64,000 nucleotides of DNA from positions 124,001 through 188,000 of the forward strand of contig NZ_JASHKQ010000001.1 in NCBI RefSeq assembly GCF_030056795.1, given 5' to 3'. The notes beneath the pieces are model-generated. The model was given only the letters and a program-made list of their open reading frames with translations. It made no database searches and was not told the origin of the DNA. Source of the DNA: Rhodococcus sp. IEGM 1381 (GTDB lineage Bacteria > Actinomycetota > Actinomycetes > Mycobacteriales > Mycobacteriaceae). The position numbers were made by a program, and so were the translations under genes. Positions within the stretch are counted from its first letter, which is position 1; the number at the start of each line of letters is the position of its first letter. Positions 1 through 9,037 of this stretch are shown here, one piece after another.

Positions 1-10
1 TTGTGAGCGG

Positions 11-34
11 AAATTCGTAGCCTGCTACGAATTT
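11..34. terminator. Perfect 11-bp inverted repeat at the 3' end of the ABC gene
   Basis: AAATTCGTAGC at 11-21 is followed after two bases by its exact reverse complement at 24-34. The hairpin contains the TAG stop codon of the leftward ABC transporter gene. It has A/T-rich outer arms, so it could act as a bidirectional terminator or as a protein-binding palindrome. The gene on the other side lies outside the window. Confidence 0.5.
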
Positions 35-1977
35 TCGTGCACCTGCGGCGAAGCAGTTCCAGCCGCATTCAGGCGGAAATACGCACCCCTGGCGTCGAGG
101 AGTTCCTCGTGATTACCCTGCTCGACGATGCTGCCGTTCTCCATCACCACGATCGTGTCCGCGTCACGGATGGTCGAGAGGCGATGCGCAATAACAAAAC
201 TGGTGCGATCGCTGCGCAGTTTCGCGGTGGCCTTCTGAACCAGCAGCTCGGTTCGGGTGTCGACGGAGCTCGTGGCCTCGTCGAGGATGAGGATCAACGG
301 CTTGGCCAGGAAGGCGCGGGCGATGGTGATGAGCTGCTTCTCACCGGCGCTGACGTTGTTGCCCTCCTCGTCGATGATCGTGTCGTAGCCGTCGGGCAGA
401 GAGTGCACGAATCGGTCCACGTAGCTCACCCGCGCGGCCTCGAGGATTTCCTCTTCACTGGCACTCGGGTCGCCGTAGGCGATGTTGTCGCGAATGGTTC
501 CGCCGAACAACCAGGTGTCCTGCAGCACCATGCCGGTGCGAGCGCGCAGTTCTTCGCGGGTCATCTTTCTGGTGTCGACGCCGTCGAGAGTGATGCGGCC
601 CGAGTCGATCTCGTAGAACCGCATGATGAGGTTGACCAATGTGGTCTTTCCCGCACCGGTGGGACCGACGATCGCGACCAGGTGACCGGGATCGGCGACC
701 AGCGAGAGGTTTTCGATCAGCGGGCGGTCGGCCGAGTAGCCGAAGGAGACGTTCTCGAATTCGACGCGTCCCCGTCGCTCGATGGGCCGCACCGCATCGG
801 CCGGATCTGCGTCCTCTTCCTCGGCGTCGAGCACCTCGAAGATGCGCTCGGCGGAGGCGACACCGGACTGGATGAGGTTCACCATCGAACCGACCTGAGT
901 GAGCGGCTGAGTGAACTGACGCGAGTACTGGATGAAGGCCTGCACTTCACCGAGACTGAGCGTGCCCGACGCCACCCGTAGCCCACCGACGACGGCGATG
1001 ACCACGTAGTTGATGTTTCCGAGGAACATGATGACGGGCATGATCATGCCGGAGATGAACTGGGCTCGGAAGCTGGACTGGAAGAGCTTTTCGTTGCGAT
1101 CGCCGAACTCGCGCTCCACCTCTTCCTGCCGACCGAAGGCCTTGACGATCTCGTGGCCGGTGTAGGTCTCCTCGATCTGGGCGTTCAGCTTTCCGGTGTG
1201 CTTCCACTGCGCGACGAAGTGTGGCTGCGAACGCTTGGCGATGACCGCGGTCACCGCGAATGACGCCGGAATGGTCAGCACCGCAACGAGAGCCAGCAGT
1301 GGCGAGATCCAGATCATCACACCGAGGATGCCGAGCACGGTGAGAATGCCGGTGATCAACTGACTGAGCGTCTGCTGCAAGCTCGTCGAGACGTTGTCGA
1401 TGTCGTTGGTGACGCGGCTGAGCGTCTCACCGCGGGCATTGTTGTCGAAGTACTTCAGCGGCAGCCGATGGACCTTGGCCTCGACGCTGCCGCGCAGCAA
1501 CAGGATTCGACGCTGTAGTGCGATGTTGAGGATGTAGCCCTGCGCCCAGGCCAGTAGCGACGAGAGCACATACAGAACCAGGACCCACATCAGGACGGTT
1601 CCGACCGCACCGAAATCGATACCTGCTCCAGGGGTGACATCCGTCCCGGACAGCAGGTCGGCGACGGAGTCGTTCCCCTCCGCCCGCAGCTGCTCGATCG
1701 CTTGGTCTTTCGTCTGACCCGGATCCAGCTCGCGGCCGACGACGCCGTTGAAGATCAGGTCGGTCGCGTGGCCGAGCACGGTCGGCGCGGCAACGGTGAG
1801 CACGGTGCTGGCGATACCGAAGGCCAACATCACCGACAGGAGCACCCTCTCGGGAGCGAGCAGGCCGACCAATCGCTTCAACGAACCCTTGAAATTGCGG
1901 GCCTTGGTCCCCGGCACCACAGCCTTCGCGACGGGTACGTCGTCCTTCTCTTCCGTCTTCTCCGCCTGCGCGGTCAC
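25..1977 (-). CDS. Heterodimeric ABC exporter, canonical-ATPase half (650 aa)
   Basis: Type I ABC exporter half-transporter with an N-terminal six-helix membrane domain and a C-terminal ATPase domain. Walker A GPTGAGKTT begins near residue 438, the signature reads VSAGEKQ (near 542) instead of LSGGQ, Walker B ends LILDE (Glu567), and the H-loop has His598. The GTG start overlaps the TGA of the upstream partner (GTGA at 1974-1977), so the two halves are translationally coupled. An in-frame opening runs on upstream to 2799 but reads antisense-type junk inside the partner. By family resemblance this is the Rv1272c-like member of an Rv1273c/Rv1272c-type drug or lipid exporter; the substrate is unknown. 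Confidence 0.9.
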   Translation of the reverse strand: MTAQAEKTEEKDDVPVAKAVVPGTKARNFKGSLKRLVGLLAPERVLLSVMLAFGIASTVLTVAAPTVLGHATDLIFNGVVGRELDPGQTKDQAIEQLRAEGNDSVADLLSGTDVTPGAGIDFGAVGTVLMWVLVLYVLSSLLAWAQGYILNIALQRRILLLRGSVEAKVHRLPLKYFDNNARGETLSRVTNDIDNVSTSLQQTLSQLITGILTVLGILGVMIWISPLLALVAVLTIPASFAVTAVIAKRSQPHFVAQWKHTGKLNAQIEETYTGHEIVKAFGRQEEVEREFGDRNEKLFQSSFRAQFISGMIMPVIMFLGNINYVVIAVVGGLRVASGTLSLGEVQAFIQYSRQFTQPLTQVGSMVNLIQSGVASAERIFEVLDAEEEDADPADAVRPIERRGRVEFENVSFGYSADRPLIENLSLVADPGHLVAIVGPTGAGKTTLVNLIMRFYEIDSGRITLDGVDTRKMTREELRARTGMVLQDTWLFGGTIRDNIAYGDPSASEEEILEAARVSYVDRFVHSLPDGYDTIIDEEGNNVSAGEKQLITIARAFLAKPLILILDEATSSVDTRTELLVQKATAKLRSDRTSFVIAHRLSTIRDADTIVVMENGSIVEQGNHEELLDARGAYFRLNAAGTASPQVHENS

Positions 1978-3707
1978 AGTGCACCGGCCACGGCGCGCTG
2001 CGAATCGACGATCTCGGCGTAGGTGGGGCAATCGGCCATCAATTGATCGTGGGTACCCACACCTACCGGCTTTCCGTCGTCGAGTACGAGTATCTGATCG
2101 GCGTCGATGATGGTCGAAACGCGTTGAGCAACAACGATCATGCACGCATCTCGCGTCACCGGCCTCAGTGCCGCGCGCAGATTGGCATCGGTCGTGAGAT
2201 CGAGCGCGGAGAACGAGTCGTCGAACAGGTAGATGCTCGGTTTGCGCACCAGCGCACGAGCGATCGCCAGACGTTGACGCTGACCACCGGAGACGGTGGT
2301 ACCACCCTGCGCGACGGGCGTTTCCAATCCCTCGGGCATAGCGCGAACGAAGTCGGCACCCTGGGCGATCTCGAGTGCCTCCCACAGTTCGGCGTCGGTC
2401 GCGTCGGATTTGCCGTATCGCAGATTGCTGGCGATGGTGCCCGAGAACAGGTACGGCTTCTGTGGGATCAGGCCGATCTCGGAGCGCAACAGAGCAAGAT
2501 CGAGTTCGCGGATGTCGACTCCCCCGACGCGTACCTCGCCGCCGGTAACGTCGATGAGTCGCGGAATCAGGTTGACGAGGGTGGACTTTCCCGAACCGGT
2601 ACCGCCGATGATCGCGGTGACCTTGCCCGCCTCGGCCCTCAGGTTCACCCCGCACAGCACCGGATATTCGGCACCGGGGAAGGAGAATTCGGCGTTCACG
2701 AGCTCGACCGTCCCCGGCGAGGATGCGAACATCTTGGGCTCGTCCGGCAACACGACCGACGATTCGGTGGCGAGTACCTCGCTGATGCGATCGGCGCACA
2801 CCGATGCGCGGGGCACCATCATGGCGATGAACGAGGCCATCATCACCGACATGAGAATGAGCATGATGTAGCTCAGAAGAGCTGTGAGAGAGCCGATCTG
2901 CATGGTGCCCTGATCGATGGCATGGCCACCGAACCAGATGACGGCGACGCTGGTGACGTTGCTGATGAGCATGACCGTCGGGAACATCAAGGCCATCAGC
3001 CGCCCGACGCGTAATGCGGTTTCGGTCAGTGCGGTGTTGGCCGCTCCGAACCGGTCGATCTCGAAGTCCTCCCGGACGAACGCCCGCACCACGCGAATTC
3101 CGGTGATCTGTTCACGCAGAACACGATTGACGGCGTCGATTCGCTTCTGCATCGAGCGAAAGGCCGGCACCATCTTGATGATGATCAGGCCCATGGAGAT
3201 CGCCAGCCCCGGTACCGCGATCAACAGGATCCAGGACAGGCCGAGGTCCTCGCGCAGCGACATGACGATGCCACCGACGCACATGATCGGCGCCATCACC
3301 ACGATGGTGAACCCCATGACGATCACCAACTGGACCTGCTGAACGTCGTTGGTGTTGCGGGTGATCAACGACGGCGCACCGAACTGGCCGACCTCACGAG
3401 CCGAGAACGTGCCGACGCGGTGCAGTATCGCACCGCGAAGGTCACGTCCGACGCCCATGGCCGCGCGAGCACCGATGAACACCGCGGCCACCGAGCTGAT
3501 GATCTGTACTGCCGAGACCAGCAGCATCAGTCCGCCGGCGGAGAGGATGTAACCGGTGTCGCCGGTGGTGACGCCCTTGTCGATGATGTCGGCATTGAGG
3601 CTGGGCAGGTACAGCGCCGCCAGTGTGGCGACGAGTTGCAGCAGAACCAACGCGACTATCGGCATCTTGTACGGCGCCAGATAGGTGCGCAGCAGGGGAA
3701 TCAGCAT
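1974..3707 (-). CDS. Heterodimeric ABC exporter, degenerate-ATPase half (577 aa)
   Basis: First gene of the ABC pair, resembling mycobacterial Rv1273c. Six membrane segments precede an ATPase domain with Walker A GGTGSGKST near residue 368 and a canonical VSGGQRQ signature near 472. The catalytic Glu after Walker B is Asp497 (YLFDDS) and the H-loop His is Gln528 (VAQRVST). These changes mark the non-hydrolysing site of asymmetric exporters such as TM287/288 or LmrCD. The consensus signature here would complete the active site formed with the partner's Walker motifs. ATG start at 3707; an inverted repeat lies just upstream. Confidence 0.9.
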   Translation of the reverse strand: MLIPLLRTYLAPYKMPIVALVLLQLVATLAALYLPSLNADIIDKGVTTGDTGYILSAGGLMLLVSAVQIISSVAAVFIGARAAMGVGRDLRGAILHRVGTFSAREVGQFGAPSLITRNTNDVQQVQLVIVMGFTIVVMAPIMCVGGIVMSLREDLGLSWILLIAVPGLAISMGLIIIKMVPAFRSMQKRIDAVNRVLREQITGIRVVRAFVREDFEIDRFGAANTALTETALRVGRLMALMFPTVMLISNVTSVAVIWFGGHAIDQGTMQIGSLTALLSYIMLILMSVMMASFIAMMVPRASVCADRISEVLATESSVVLPDEPKMFASSPGTVELVNAEFSFPGAEYPVLCGVNLRAEAGKVTAIIGGTGSGKSTLVNLIPRLIDVTGGEVRVGGVDIRELDLALLRSEIGLIPQKPYLFSGTIASNLRYGKSDATDAELWEALEIAQGADFVRAMPEGLETPVAQGGTTVSGGQRQRLAIARALVRKPSIYLFDDSFSALDLTTDANLRAALRPVTRDACMIVVAQRVSTIIDADQILVLDDGKPVGVGTHDQLMADCPTYAEIVDSQRAVAGAL

Positions 3708-3710
3708 GAT

Positions 3711-3780
3711 GGCCGAAGATTACTCGTACACATGGATGACATTCTCTCCGTTTTTCGAGTGTTGCGGGCAATCTTCGGCC
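3711..3780. promoter_or_regulatory. Inverted repeat upstream of the ABC operon
   Basis: GGCCGAAGATT at 3711-3721 is repeated exactly in inverted form at 3770-3780, with 48 bases between. It fills the 86-bp gap between the ABC operon start (3707) and the 3' end of the MMPL gene (3794). It could be two operator half-sites around the ABC promoter, or a long-loop hairpin ending the MMPL transcript. Confidence 0.35.
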
Positions 3781-3793
3781 GACCGGTCAGGAC

Positions 3794-6091
3794 CTAAGCG
3801 GGTACAGATTCCTTCTCCGGAGCCGTCTTCAACTTGGCACCTTCGATGTCGACGTTGGGCAGGATCTTGTCCAGCCACTTCGGCAGCCACCAGGCCTTGT
3901 CGCCCAGTAGTGCCATCACCGACGGAATCAGCACCATGCGCACCACGAACGCGTCGAAGAACACGGCCGCAGCGAGCGCGAAGCCGATGGACTTGATGAA
4001 CGAGTCCGGCTCGGCGATGAACGCGGCGAACACCGAGATCATGATGACTGCAGCCGAGGTGACCACGCGTGCGCCGTATTTGAATCCGTTGACGACGGCA
4101 TCCTTGGCAGCGGCTCCGTGGACGAACTCCTCACGCATACGCGAGACGAGGAACACCTGGTAATCCATCGCGAGACCGAACACCACACCGATGAGGAAGA
4201 TCGGCATGAAGCTGACGATCGGCTGCGGGTTGGAGATCAGGCCGAGCCCGCCCTCTTGGAAGATGAACACCGTCGCTCCGAAGGTGGCAAGCACGCTGAG
4301 CAGGAACCCGACTGTCGCGGTGAGCGGCACCAGAATCGAGCGGAACACCAGCATCAGCAGCACGAACGCCAGTCCGACAACCACAGCCAGGTACGGAATC
4401 AGCGCGCTCTGCAACCGCTCCGAGATATCGATCCCGATCGCGGTCTCGCCGGTCACCCCGTAGGTGACGCCCTCGGCCTGCTGCAATCCACTTTCGGCGT
4501 CGCGAAGGTTGGTCACCAGAGCCTTGGTCTGGTCACTGTTCGGTGTACTCGACGGCGTCACCAGTATCTGAGCCGTGTCACCCGCCGGGTTGACGGCGAC
4601 GATCTGAGCATTCGTGACATCGGGTTGACCGGTGATCGTGTCGACCACCTTGCCGAAGGACGCGGTGCGATCGGCTTCTGCGACGCCGGACGCATCGGCG
4701 ATGACGAGCAGCGGACCGTTACGTCCCGGCCCGAAGGCGTTTTCGGTGACGTCGTATGCCTGACGGGCAGGCGTGGACGGGTCCGAGGTTGCGATCGACG
4801 GGAGTGCGAGAGACAACCCAGTGGTCGGCCCTGCGATGACGCCGAGGAGCACGATGCCTCCGACGAGTCCGAGGATCGGCTTCTTGACCAGGAATCGAGC
4901 CCACCGGAGTCCGTTGGTCGGGGTGGCCTTCGGGTCCTCGGGGTCGGTGGTGTTGACGAACTTCAGCTTGCCCGCGAAGGCCTTGCCCTTGTAGACGCCG
5001 AGCATGGCGGGCAGGAACGTCAACGCGATCAAGACGGCGACCAGCACCGCGAAGCCTGCGGCCAGACCCATCTGGGACAGGAACGGGATGCCCACCACGC
5101 GGAGCGCGACGAGGGCGATGAGCACCGTCGCACCGGCGAAAACGACGGCCGAGCCAGCGGTTCCCACCGACCGTCCGACGGCTTCTTCGCGGTCGTCGGT
5201 GAGCGTGAGCTCGTGCCGGTATCTGGCCAGGATGAACAGGGAGTAGTCGATCGCGACCGCGAGGCCGATCATGATGGCAAGAACCGGAGTGAACGACGTC
5301 AGATCCGCGAACCCCGTTGCGGTTGTTATCGCGAGGCTCGAGATGCCGATGCCCACGATTGCGGTGATCAGCGGAAGGCTGGCCGCGGCGGCCGAGCCGA
5401 ACATGATGAGCAGAACGACCGCTGCGACGGCCAGACCGACGAGCTCGGCGGTGCCTCCCGGTGCCGCGTTCTCCTGGGCGACGCTACCGCCGAGCAGAAC
5501 GTTCAATCCCGCGTCGCGGGCCGGCTGCGCGGCGGCGTCGAGATCACTGCGAATCTGGTCGGTGACGTCGGCCAGATCGAGGTCGATCGGCGCGGTGACG
5601 GTACCGACGTTGCCGTCGGGGCTCAGCGGCGAGGTGGCCGCCGCATCGGCCGCTATCTGGTCGGCTGGAGTGCCCGCCTCGGTGGCTGCCTCGGTGTACT
5701 GCTCGATGACCGACTGATTGGCCGCGACCGGATTGGCTAGTGCGGGCGCACCTTCCGCCGTCTTGGCCGCATCGATCTTCTCGATCTCGGCGATGGTGGC
5801 GTCGATCGCCGAGGTGTACTGCGGGGTGTCGAGAGACTGGCCGTCCGGCGCCTGGAAGACGTACTCGGCATTGACCGCTTGCAGTGGGTCCTCGGCTCCG
5901 CCGAACCGCTCCTTCTGCAGATCGAGTGCGGCCTGGGCCGGCGTGCCGGGAATCGAGAAGGAATTGGCGGTCGGACCTGAGAGCGTTGCCGCGCCCACAC
6001 CGGCGAGAATCAGAATCGCCAGCCACAGTCCGAGGACGATGCCCTTGCGTCGGTACGCGAATCTTCCGATTCGGTAGAGATAGGTGGCCAC
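3794..6091 (-). CDS. MMPL/RND family transporter (765 aa)
   Basis: Proton-driven export protein of the MMPL branch of the RND superfamily, in the cytoplasmic membrane. It starts with a membrane helix (ATYLYRIGRFAYRRKG then hydrophobic), followed by a large extracytoplasmic loop and two five- to six-helix bundles. Asp-Tyr pairs typical of the proton relay are visible in both repeats (AIDYSLFILARYRHEL and AMDYQVFLVSRMREEF). The GTG start at 6091 is chosen because GAGGAG sits at the right distance; upstream reading belongs to the TetR gene. Only two bases separate it from the TetR stop, so they form an operon. Substrate unknown (lipids or drugs are usual in this family). Confidence 0.9.
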   Translation of the reverse strand: MATYLYRIGRFAYRRKGIVLGLWLAILILAGVGAATLSGPTANSFSIPGTPAQAALDLQKERFGGAEDPLQAVNAEYVFQAPDGQSLDTPQYTSAIDATIAEIEKIDAAKTAEGAPALANPVAANQSVIEQYTEAATEAGTPADQIAADAAATSPLSPDGNVGTVTAPIDLDLADVTDQIRSDLDAAAQPARDAGLNVLLGGSVAQENAAPGGTAELVGLAVAAVVLLIMFGSAAAASLPLITAIVGIGISSLAITTATGFADLTSFTPVLAIMIGLAVAIDYSLFILARYRHELTLTDDREEAVGRSVGTAGSAVVFAGATVLIALVALRVVGIPFLSQMGLAAGFAVLVAVLIALTFLPAMLGVYKGKAFAGKLKFVNTTDPEDPKATPTNGLRWARFLVKKPILGLVGGIVLLGVIAGPTTGLSLALPSIATSDPSTPARQAYDVTENAFGPGRNGPLLVIADASGVAEADRTASFGKVVDTITGQPDVTNAQIVAVNPAGDTAQILVTPSSTPNSDQTKALVTNLRDAESGLQQAEGVTYGVTGETAIGIDISERLQSALIPYLAVVVGLAFVLLMLVFRSILVPLTATVGFLLSVLATFGATVFIFQEGGLGLISNPQPIVSFMPIFLIGVVFGLAMDYQVFLVSRMREEFVHGAAAKDAVVNGFKYGARVVTSAAVIMISVFAAFIAEPDSFIKSIGFALAAAVFFDAFVVRMVLIPSVMALLGDKAWWLPKWLDKILPNVDIEGAKLKTAPEKESVPA

Positions 6092-6093
6092 TG

Positions 6094-6777
6094 TCAAGCT
6101 CCTCGGTTGTGTTCGGACGAGTCGGGGTGGGGATGCGGTTCGGGAGTGGAGCCTGCGGAATGACCGTTGGGTTCGGGCAGTCCAGCGCGAAGTTGGTCGA
6201 AGGCGTCTTCGATGAGGGCCTTGGGTGTCGACGCACCTGCGGGGTCGGTGATCCAAATGTTCAGTGCGGATGTCACGGCACCACCGACGGCCATTTGCAG
6301 CAGGTTCGGGTACAGGTCGGTGTCGATATCCGTTCCGGTTCGCTCGGCGATGGCCTCGCCGAGTTTGCGGGTCAGCGAGTGGTGCATTTCGAGCTTGCGG
6401 GCCATCAATGCGGGGTTGGCCTCGATGAGGCGGGCCGCAGCGAAGGTATCCTCCAGGTCCCTGCCGGGATCTGCGACAAGGTTGATTGCTATGTGCCGCA
6501 ATGAGTCCCAGATCGGCTCCGTCGACGGCCGCGCACGCAGCAGTTCGAACCATTCGAGGGCCGAGACCTCGATGTGGTGCAGAACCGCTTCTTCTTTGTT
6601 GGAGAAGTAGTTGTGGAACGTGCGGGTGGAGACTCCCGCCTCGTGCGCGATGGCGTCGGCGGTGACCGCGTCGAAGCCATGCAGCTTTCCCAGACGCACG
6701 GCCGCCAGACCGAGAGCGTCGCGGGTAGCGGCCTTCTTCAGATCACGAAGGCCCGTCGGAGAAGTCACGATTACCAA
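6094..6777 (-). CDS. TetR-family repressor of the MMPL operon
   Basis: 227-aa TetR regulator with the helix-turn-helix in residues about 30-65 (VTADAIAHEAGVSTRTFHNY, then FSNKEEAVLHH). The ligand domain follows and is not diagnostic. Start is TTG at 6777 or GTG at 6768; neither has a strong Shine-Dalgarno site. It is first gene of the operon with the MMPL transporter and has a 34-bp palindrome 10 bp upstream, so autoregulation together with the exporter is likely. The inducer is unknown. Confidence 0.88.
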   Translation of the reverse strand: MVIVTSPTGLRDLKKAATRDALGLAAVRLGKLHGFDAVTADAIAHEAGVSTRTFHNYFSNKEEAVLHHIEVSALEWFELLRARPSTEPIWDSLRHIAINLVADPGRDLEDTFAAARLIEANPALMARKLEMHHSLTRKLGEAIAERTGTDIDTDLYPNLLQMAVGGAVTSALNIWITDPAGASTPKALIEDAFDQLRAGLPEPNGHSAGSTPEPHPHPDSSEHNRGA

Positions 6778-6787
6778 CGTACGGAAC

Positions 6788-6821
6788 TTGCACGGTTCTG
6801 CAAGTTTGCAGAGACGTGCAA
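6788..6821. promoter_or_regulatory. TetR operator (34-bp nested palindrome)
   Basis: TTGCACG at 6788-6794 mirrors CGTGCAA at 6815-6821, and CTGCAA at 6798-6803 mirrors TTGCAG at 6806-6811. Both pairs share the same centre (6804.5), so 13 of 17 half-site positions are symmetric. It lies immediately upstream of the TetR-MMPL operon start. Confidence 0.75.
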
Positions 6822-6863
6822 TTTTGTCGATCCTGCCACACCTGACCGTCGGTGTGACTCAGA

Positions 6864-7322
6864 TCATCGACGAGCCCATGCCGTCGGCTCGCTGACCAGC
6901 TCTTTCACGAATCCCGGCAGATCGTCCTCGACGATATCCGCGAGCGACACCGCTTCGAGCACCGCGCGCAGATTGACCCGCACCGCCAGCCAGACCCGGG
7001 TGAGCGGCTCGGCCGGGCCGGCGTACTCCGCATCCTCGGGCCGTTGACCACGCACCGACGCCAGCGGCCCCTCGACGGCCCTGATCACGTCGGCAACAGA
7101 AATGTCCGACGCCTCCCGCGCCAACCAGTAGCCGCCGTCGGGCCCCCGCCGGCTGCAGACGAGGTCCGCGCGACGCAAATCCGAGAGCACCGACTCGAGA
7201 AACTTGTGCGGAATTCCTTGCGCGGCGGCGAGCGCCTCGGCTTTTGCGGGGCCCTGCCCGCCGACCGCTGCCAGTTCGATGAGCGTCCGCACTGCGTAGT
7301 CCGCCCTCGCCGTGATGTGCAC
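6864..7322 (-). CDS. Rrf2-family transcriptional regulator
   Basis: About 152 aa. Winged-helix regulator with the family hallmarks ARADYAVRTLIELA at the N-terminus, a helix-turn-helix with IPHKFLESVLSDLRRADLV, and the wing SRRGPDGGYWLAR. It resembles mycobacterial Rv1287. Only one cysteine (LVCSRRG) is present, so the three-cysteine iron-sulfur cluster of IscR, NsrR or RsrR is absent and another signal is likely. The GTG at 7322 has AGGA at good spacing; the TTG two codons upstream is too close to it. A palindrome overlaps the promoter region. Confidence 0.87.
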   Translation of the reverse strand: MHITARADYAVRTLIELAAVGGQGPAKAEALAAAQGIPHKFLESVLSDLRRADLVCSRRGPDGGYWLAREASDISVADVIRAVEGPLASVRGQRPEDAEYAGPAEPLTRVWLAVRVNLRAVLEAVSLADIVEDDLPGFVKELVSEPTAWARR

Positions 7323-7328
7323 CGTCAA

Positions 7329-7349
7329 TTCCTATCATTTCGGTAGGAA
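7329..7349. promoter_or_regulatory. Probable Rrf2 operator
   Basis: TTCCTA (7329-7334) and TAGGAA (7344-7349) form a perfect inverted repeat with a 9-base spacer, ending 6 bases before the GTG start of the Rrf2 gene. Part of it doubles as the ribosome-binding site (TAGGAA), so binding would block expression: autorepression is likely. Confidence 0.6.
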
Positions 7350-7381
7350 ATTAGCGAGCAGTCGGCCATGTCCATCGCATG

Positions 7382-8014
7382 TCAGGAACCTTCCGGTACC
7401 ACCACGACCACCTCGTTGCGACGCAGTGGCGCCAAGGTCCAGGGCGGATCGTAGAACCAGGTCATCGGCTCACCCAGCATCTCGATGTCGTGTGCGCGCA
7501 GCGCTGCGGTCAACGCCGCCAGTTGCGGTTCGACGTCGTCCCGGCCGCGCCCACCGCTGAAACGCAGTACAGCCACCGTCTCTGCCGGAACCGACGTCAA
7601 CGTCACGCGATCGTCGTCGGGCTTCGGCAGCGTGTCCATCGTCCACTTCGACGGCATGAAGAACCGGACGACCCAGCCGTCGCTGCCGGGCGTGCTCGAC
7701 ACCGGGGCCGTCATCGCGATCTTCTGCGAGCCTTTCGGCGACTGACTGACGGGAGCGGTCATCGCAACCTTCTGCTTGCCCCGGTTTCCACCGAAAATGT
7801 ACCGGGCCAGGCGACGGAAACCCTCCTGACGTGCCTCTTCTTCATCTGCGTCGACGGTGGTCTGCGCCGCGATGCGTGGTTCGTAACGACGGATCTCCAC
7901 CGCATCGGTCAGTCGTCGGCTCGTGTGCGGCGGCTCCTCGGTGCCGACCCGAATTCCGACGACACCCAACGCGGCCTCGCCCACCTGTCCGATCGTGGAC
8001 GTGATTTTCTTCAA
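7382..8014 (-). CDS. SOUL heme-binding family protein
   Basis: About 210 aa. Contains the SOUL core: VEIRRYEPRIAAQTTV, FRRLARYIFGGNRGKQKVAMTAPV, WVVRFFMPSKW and the C-terminal WTLAPLRRNEVVVVV. The repeated VAMTAPV/IAMTAPV strands are typical of the family. SOUL proteins bind heme or tetrapyrroles in some members, but the bacterial role is not established. A TTG at 8014 has GGAG at 9-base spacing; the frame is open to a GTG at 8053, an alternative start. It is divergent from the sterol-desaturase gene. Confidence 0.85.
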   Translation of the reverse strand: MKKITSTIGQVGEAALGVVGIRVGTEEPPHTSRRLTDAVEIRRYEPRIAAQTTVDADEEEARQEGFRRLARYIFGGNRGKQKVAMTAPVSQSPKGSQKIAMTAPVSSTPGSDGWVVRFFMPSKWTMDTLPKPDDDRVTLTSVPAETVAVLRFSGGRGRDDVEPQLAALTAALRAHDIEMLGEPMTWFYDPPWTLAPLRRNEVVVVVPEGS

Positions 8015-8131
8015 CAAAGCCCCACTCCGCTCTCTCGGCCGATAGGTGCGCACATCCCACGGTACGAGCCGTGGGAAACCTGGACCGGCAGCGTTACACT
8101 TCCTCCGTTACTGTCACGCAATGGAGGTTCG

Positions 8132-9037
8132 ATGGGCGAGTGGATCGGTTCGGCGTGGAATGCACTGCCGGAACCGCTGCGCGATCCCGTCGCGCTGGCC
8201 ATCCCCGCGTTCGCGCTGCTACTGACGATCGAATGGATCGCGGCCGCGAAGCTCGAAGACGGTGAACGCGGCGGTTACTCCGGCAAGGACGCGCGGGCCA
8301 GCCTGAGCATGGGCTTGGTGTCCATCGCGACCACCACGGCGTGGAAGGCGCTGGCATTGGTCGGCTACACGGCCATCTACGTCTACGTCGCGCCGTGGCA
8401 CCTTCCCGCAGACGCCTGGTACACGTGGGCGATTCTGATCCTGGGCGTCGACCTGCTGTTCTACGGCTACCACCGCATCGCGCATCGAACTCGACTCATC
8501 TGGGCGACGCATCAGGCACACCATTCGAGCGAGTACTTCAACTTCGCCGCGGCGCTACGACAGAAGTGGAACAACAGCGGCGAGGTCGTGATGTGGCTGC
8601 CGCTCCCCCTGTTGGGCATGCCGCCGTGGATGGTGTTCGTCGGATTCTCGATCAACCTCGTCTATCAGTTCTGGGTGCACACCGAGCGCATCGACCGGCT
8701 GCCGCGCCCGTTCGAGTTCGTCTTCAACACGCCTTCGCATCACCGCGTCCATCACGGCCGCGATCCGCAGTACCTCGACAAGAACTACGGCGGGATCTTG
8801 ATCATCTGGGATCGACTGTTCGGAAGTTACGCCGAGGAGGTCGAGCGGCCGAACTACGGATTGACCAAGCCTGTCGAGACGTTCAACATCTGGACCCTCC
8901 AGACACACGAATACCGCAACATCGCACGGGATGTTGCGGCATCGCGGTCGTGGAAGGAACGCGTCGGATACCTCGTGGGACCGCCGGGATGGACGCCGCA
9001 GGCCCCACGAGAACGAGCTACTGCCGGCTCAGATTGA
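8132..9037 (+). CDS. Sterol desaturase / fatty acid hydroxylase superfamily protein
   Basis: 301-aa integral membrane di-iron oxygenase. The histidine clusters are complete: HRIAH (114-118), HQAHH (127-131) and HHRVHH (203-208), with hydrophobic segments before and between. These bind the two irons that hydroxylate or desaturate an alkyl or sterol substrate. ATG at 8132 follows TGGAGG by four bases. The 3' end overlaps the convergent YceI gene by 20 bp. The exact substrate is not predictable. Confidence 0.9.
   Translation: MGEWIGSAWNALPEPLRDPVALAIPAFALLLTIEWIAAAKLEDGERGGYSGKDARASLSMGLVSIATTTAWKALALVGYTAIYVYVAPWHLPADAWYTWAILILGVDLLFYGYHRIAHRTRLIWATHQAHHSSEYFNFAAALRQKWNNSGEVVMWLPLPLLGMPPWMVFVGFSINLVYQFWVHTERIDRLPRPFEFVFNTPSHHRVHHGRDPQYLDKNYGGILIIWDRLFGSYAEEVERPNYGLTKPVETFNIWTLQTHEYRNIARDVAASRSWKERVGYLVGPPGWTPQAPRERATAGSD

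Noticed and set aside
4118-5740. 540-residue plus-strand open frame opposite the MMPL gene
   Set aside because: Antisense shadow composition; the MMPL frame has conserved motifs throughout.
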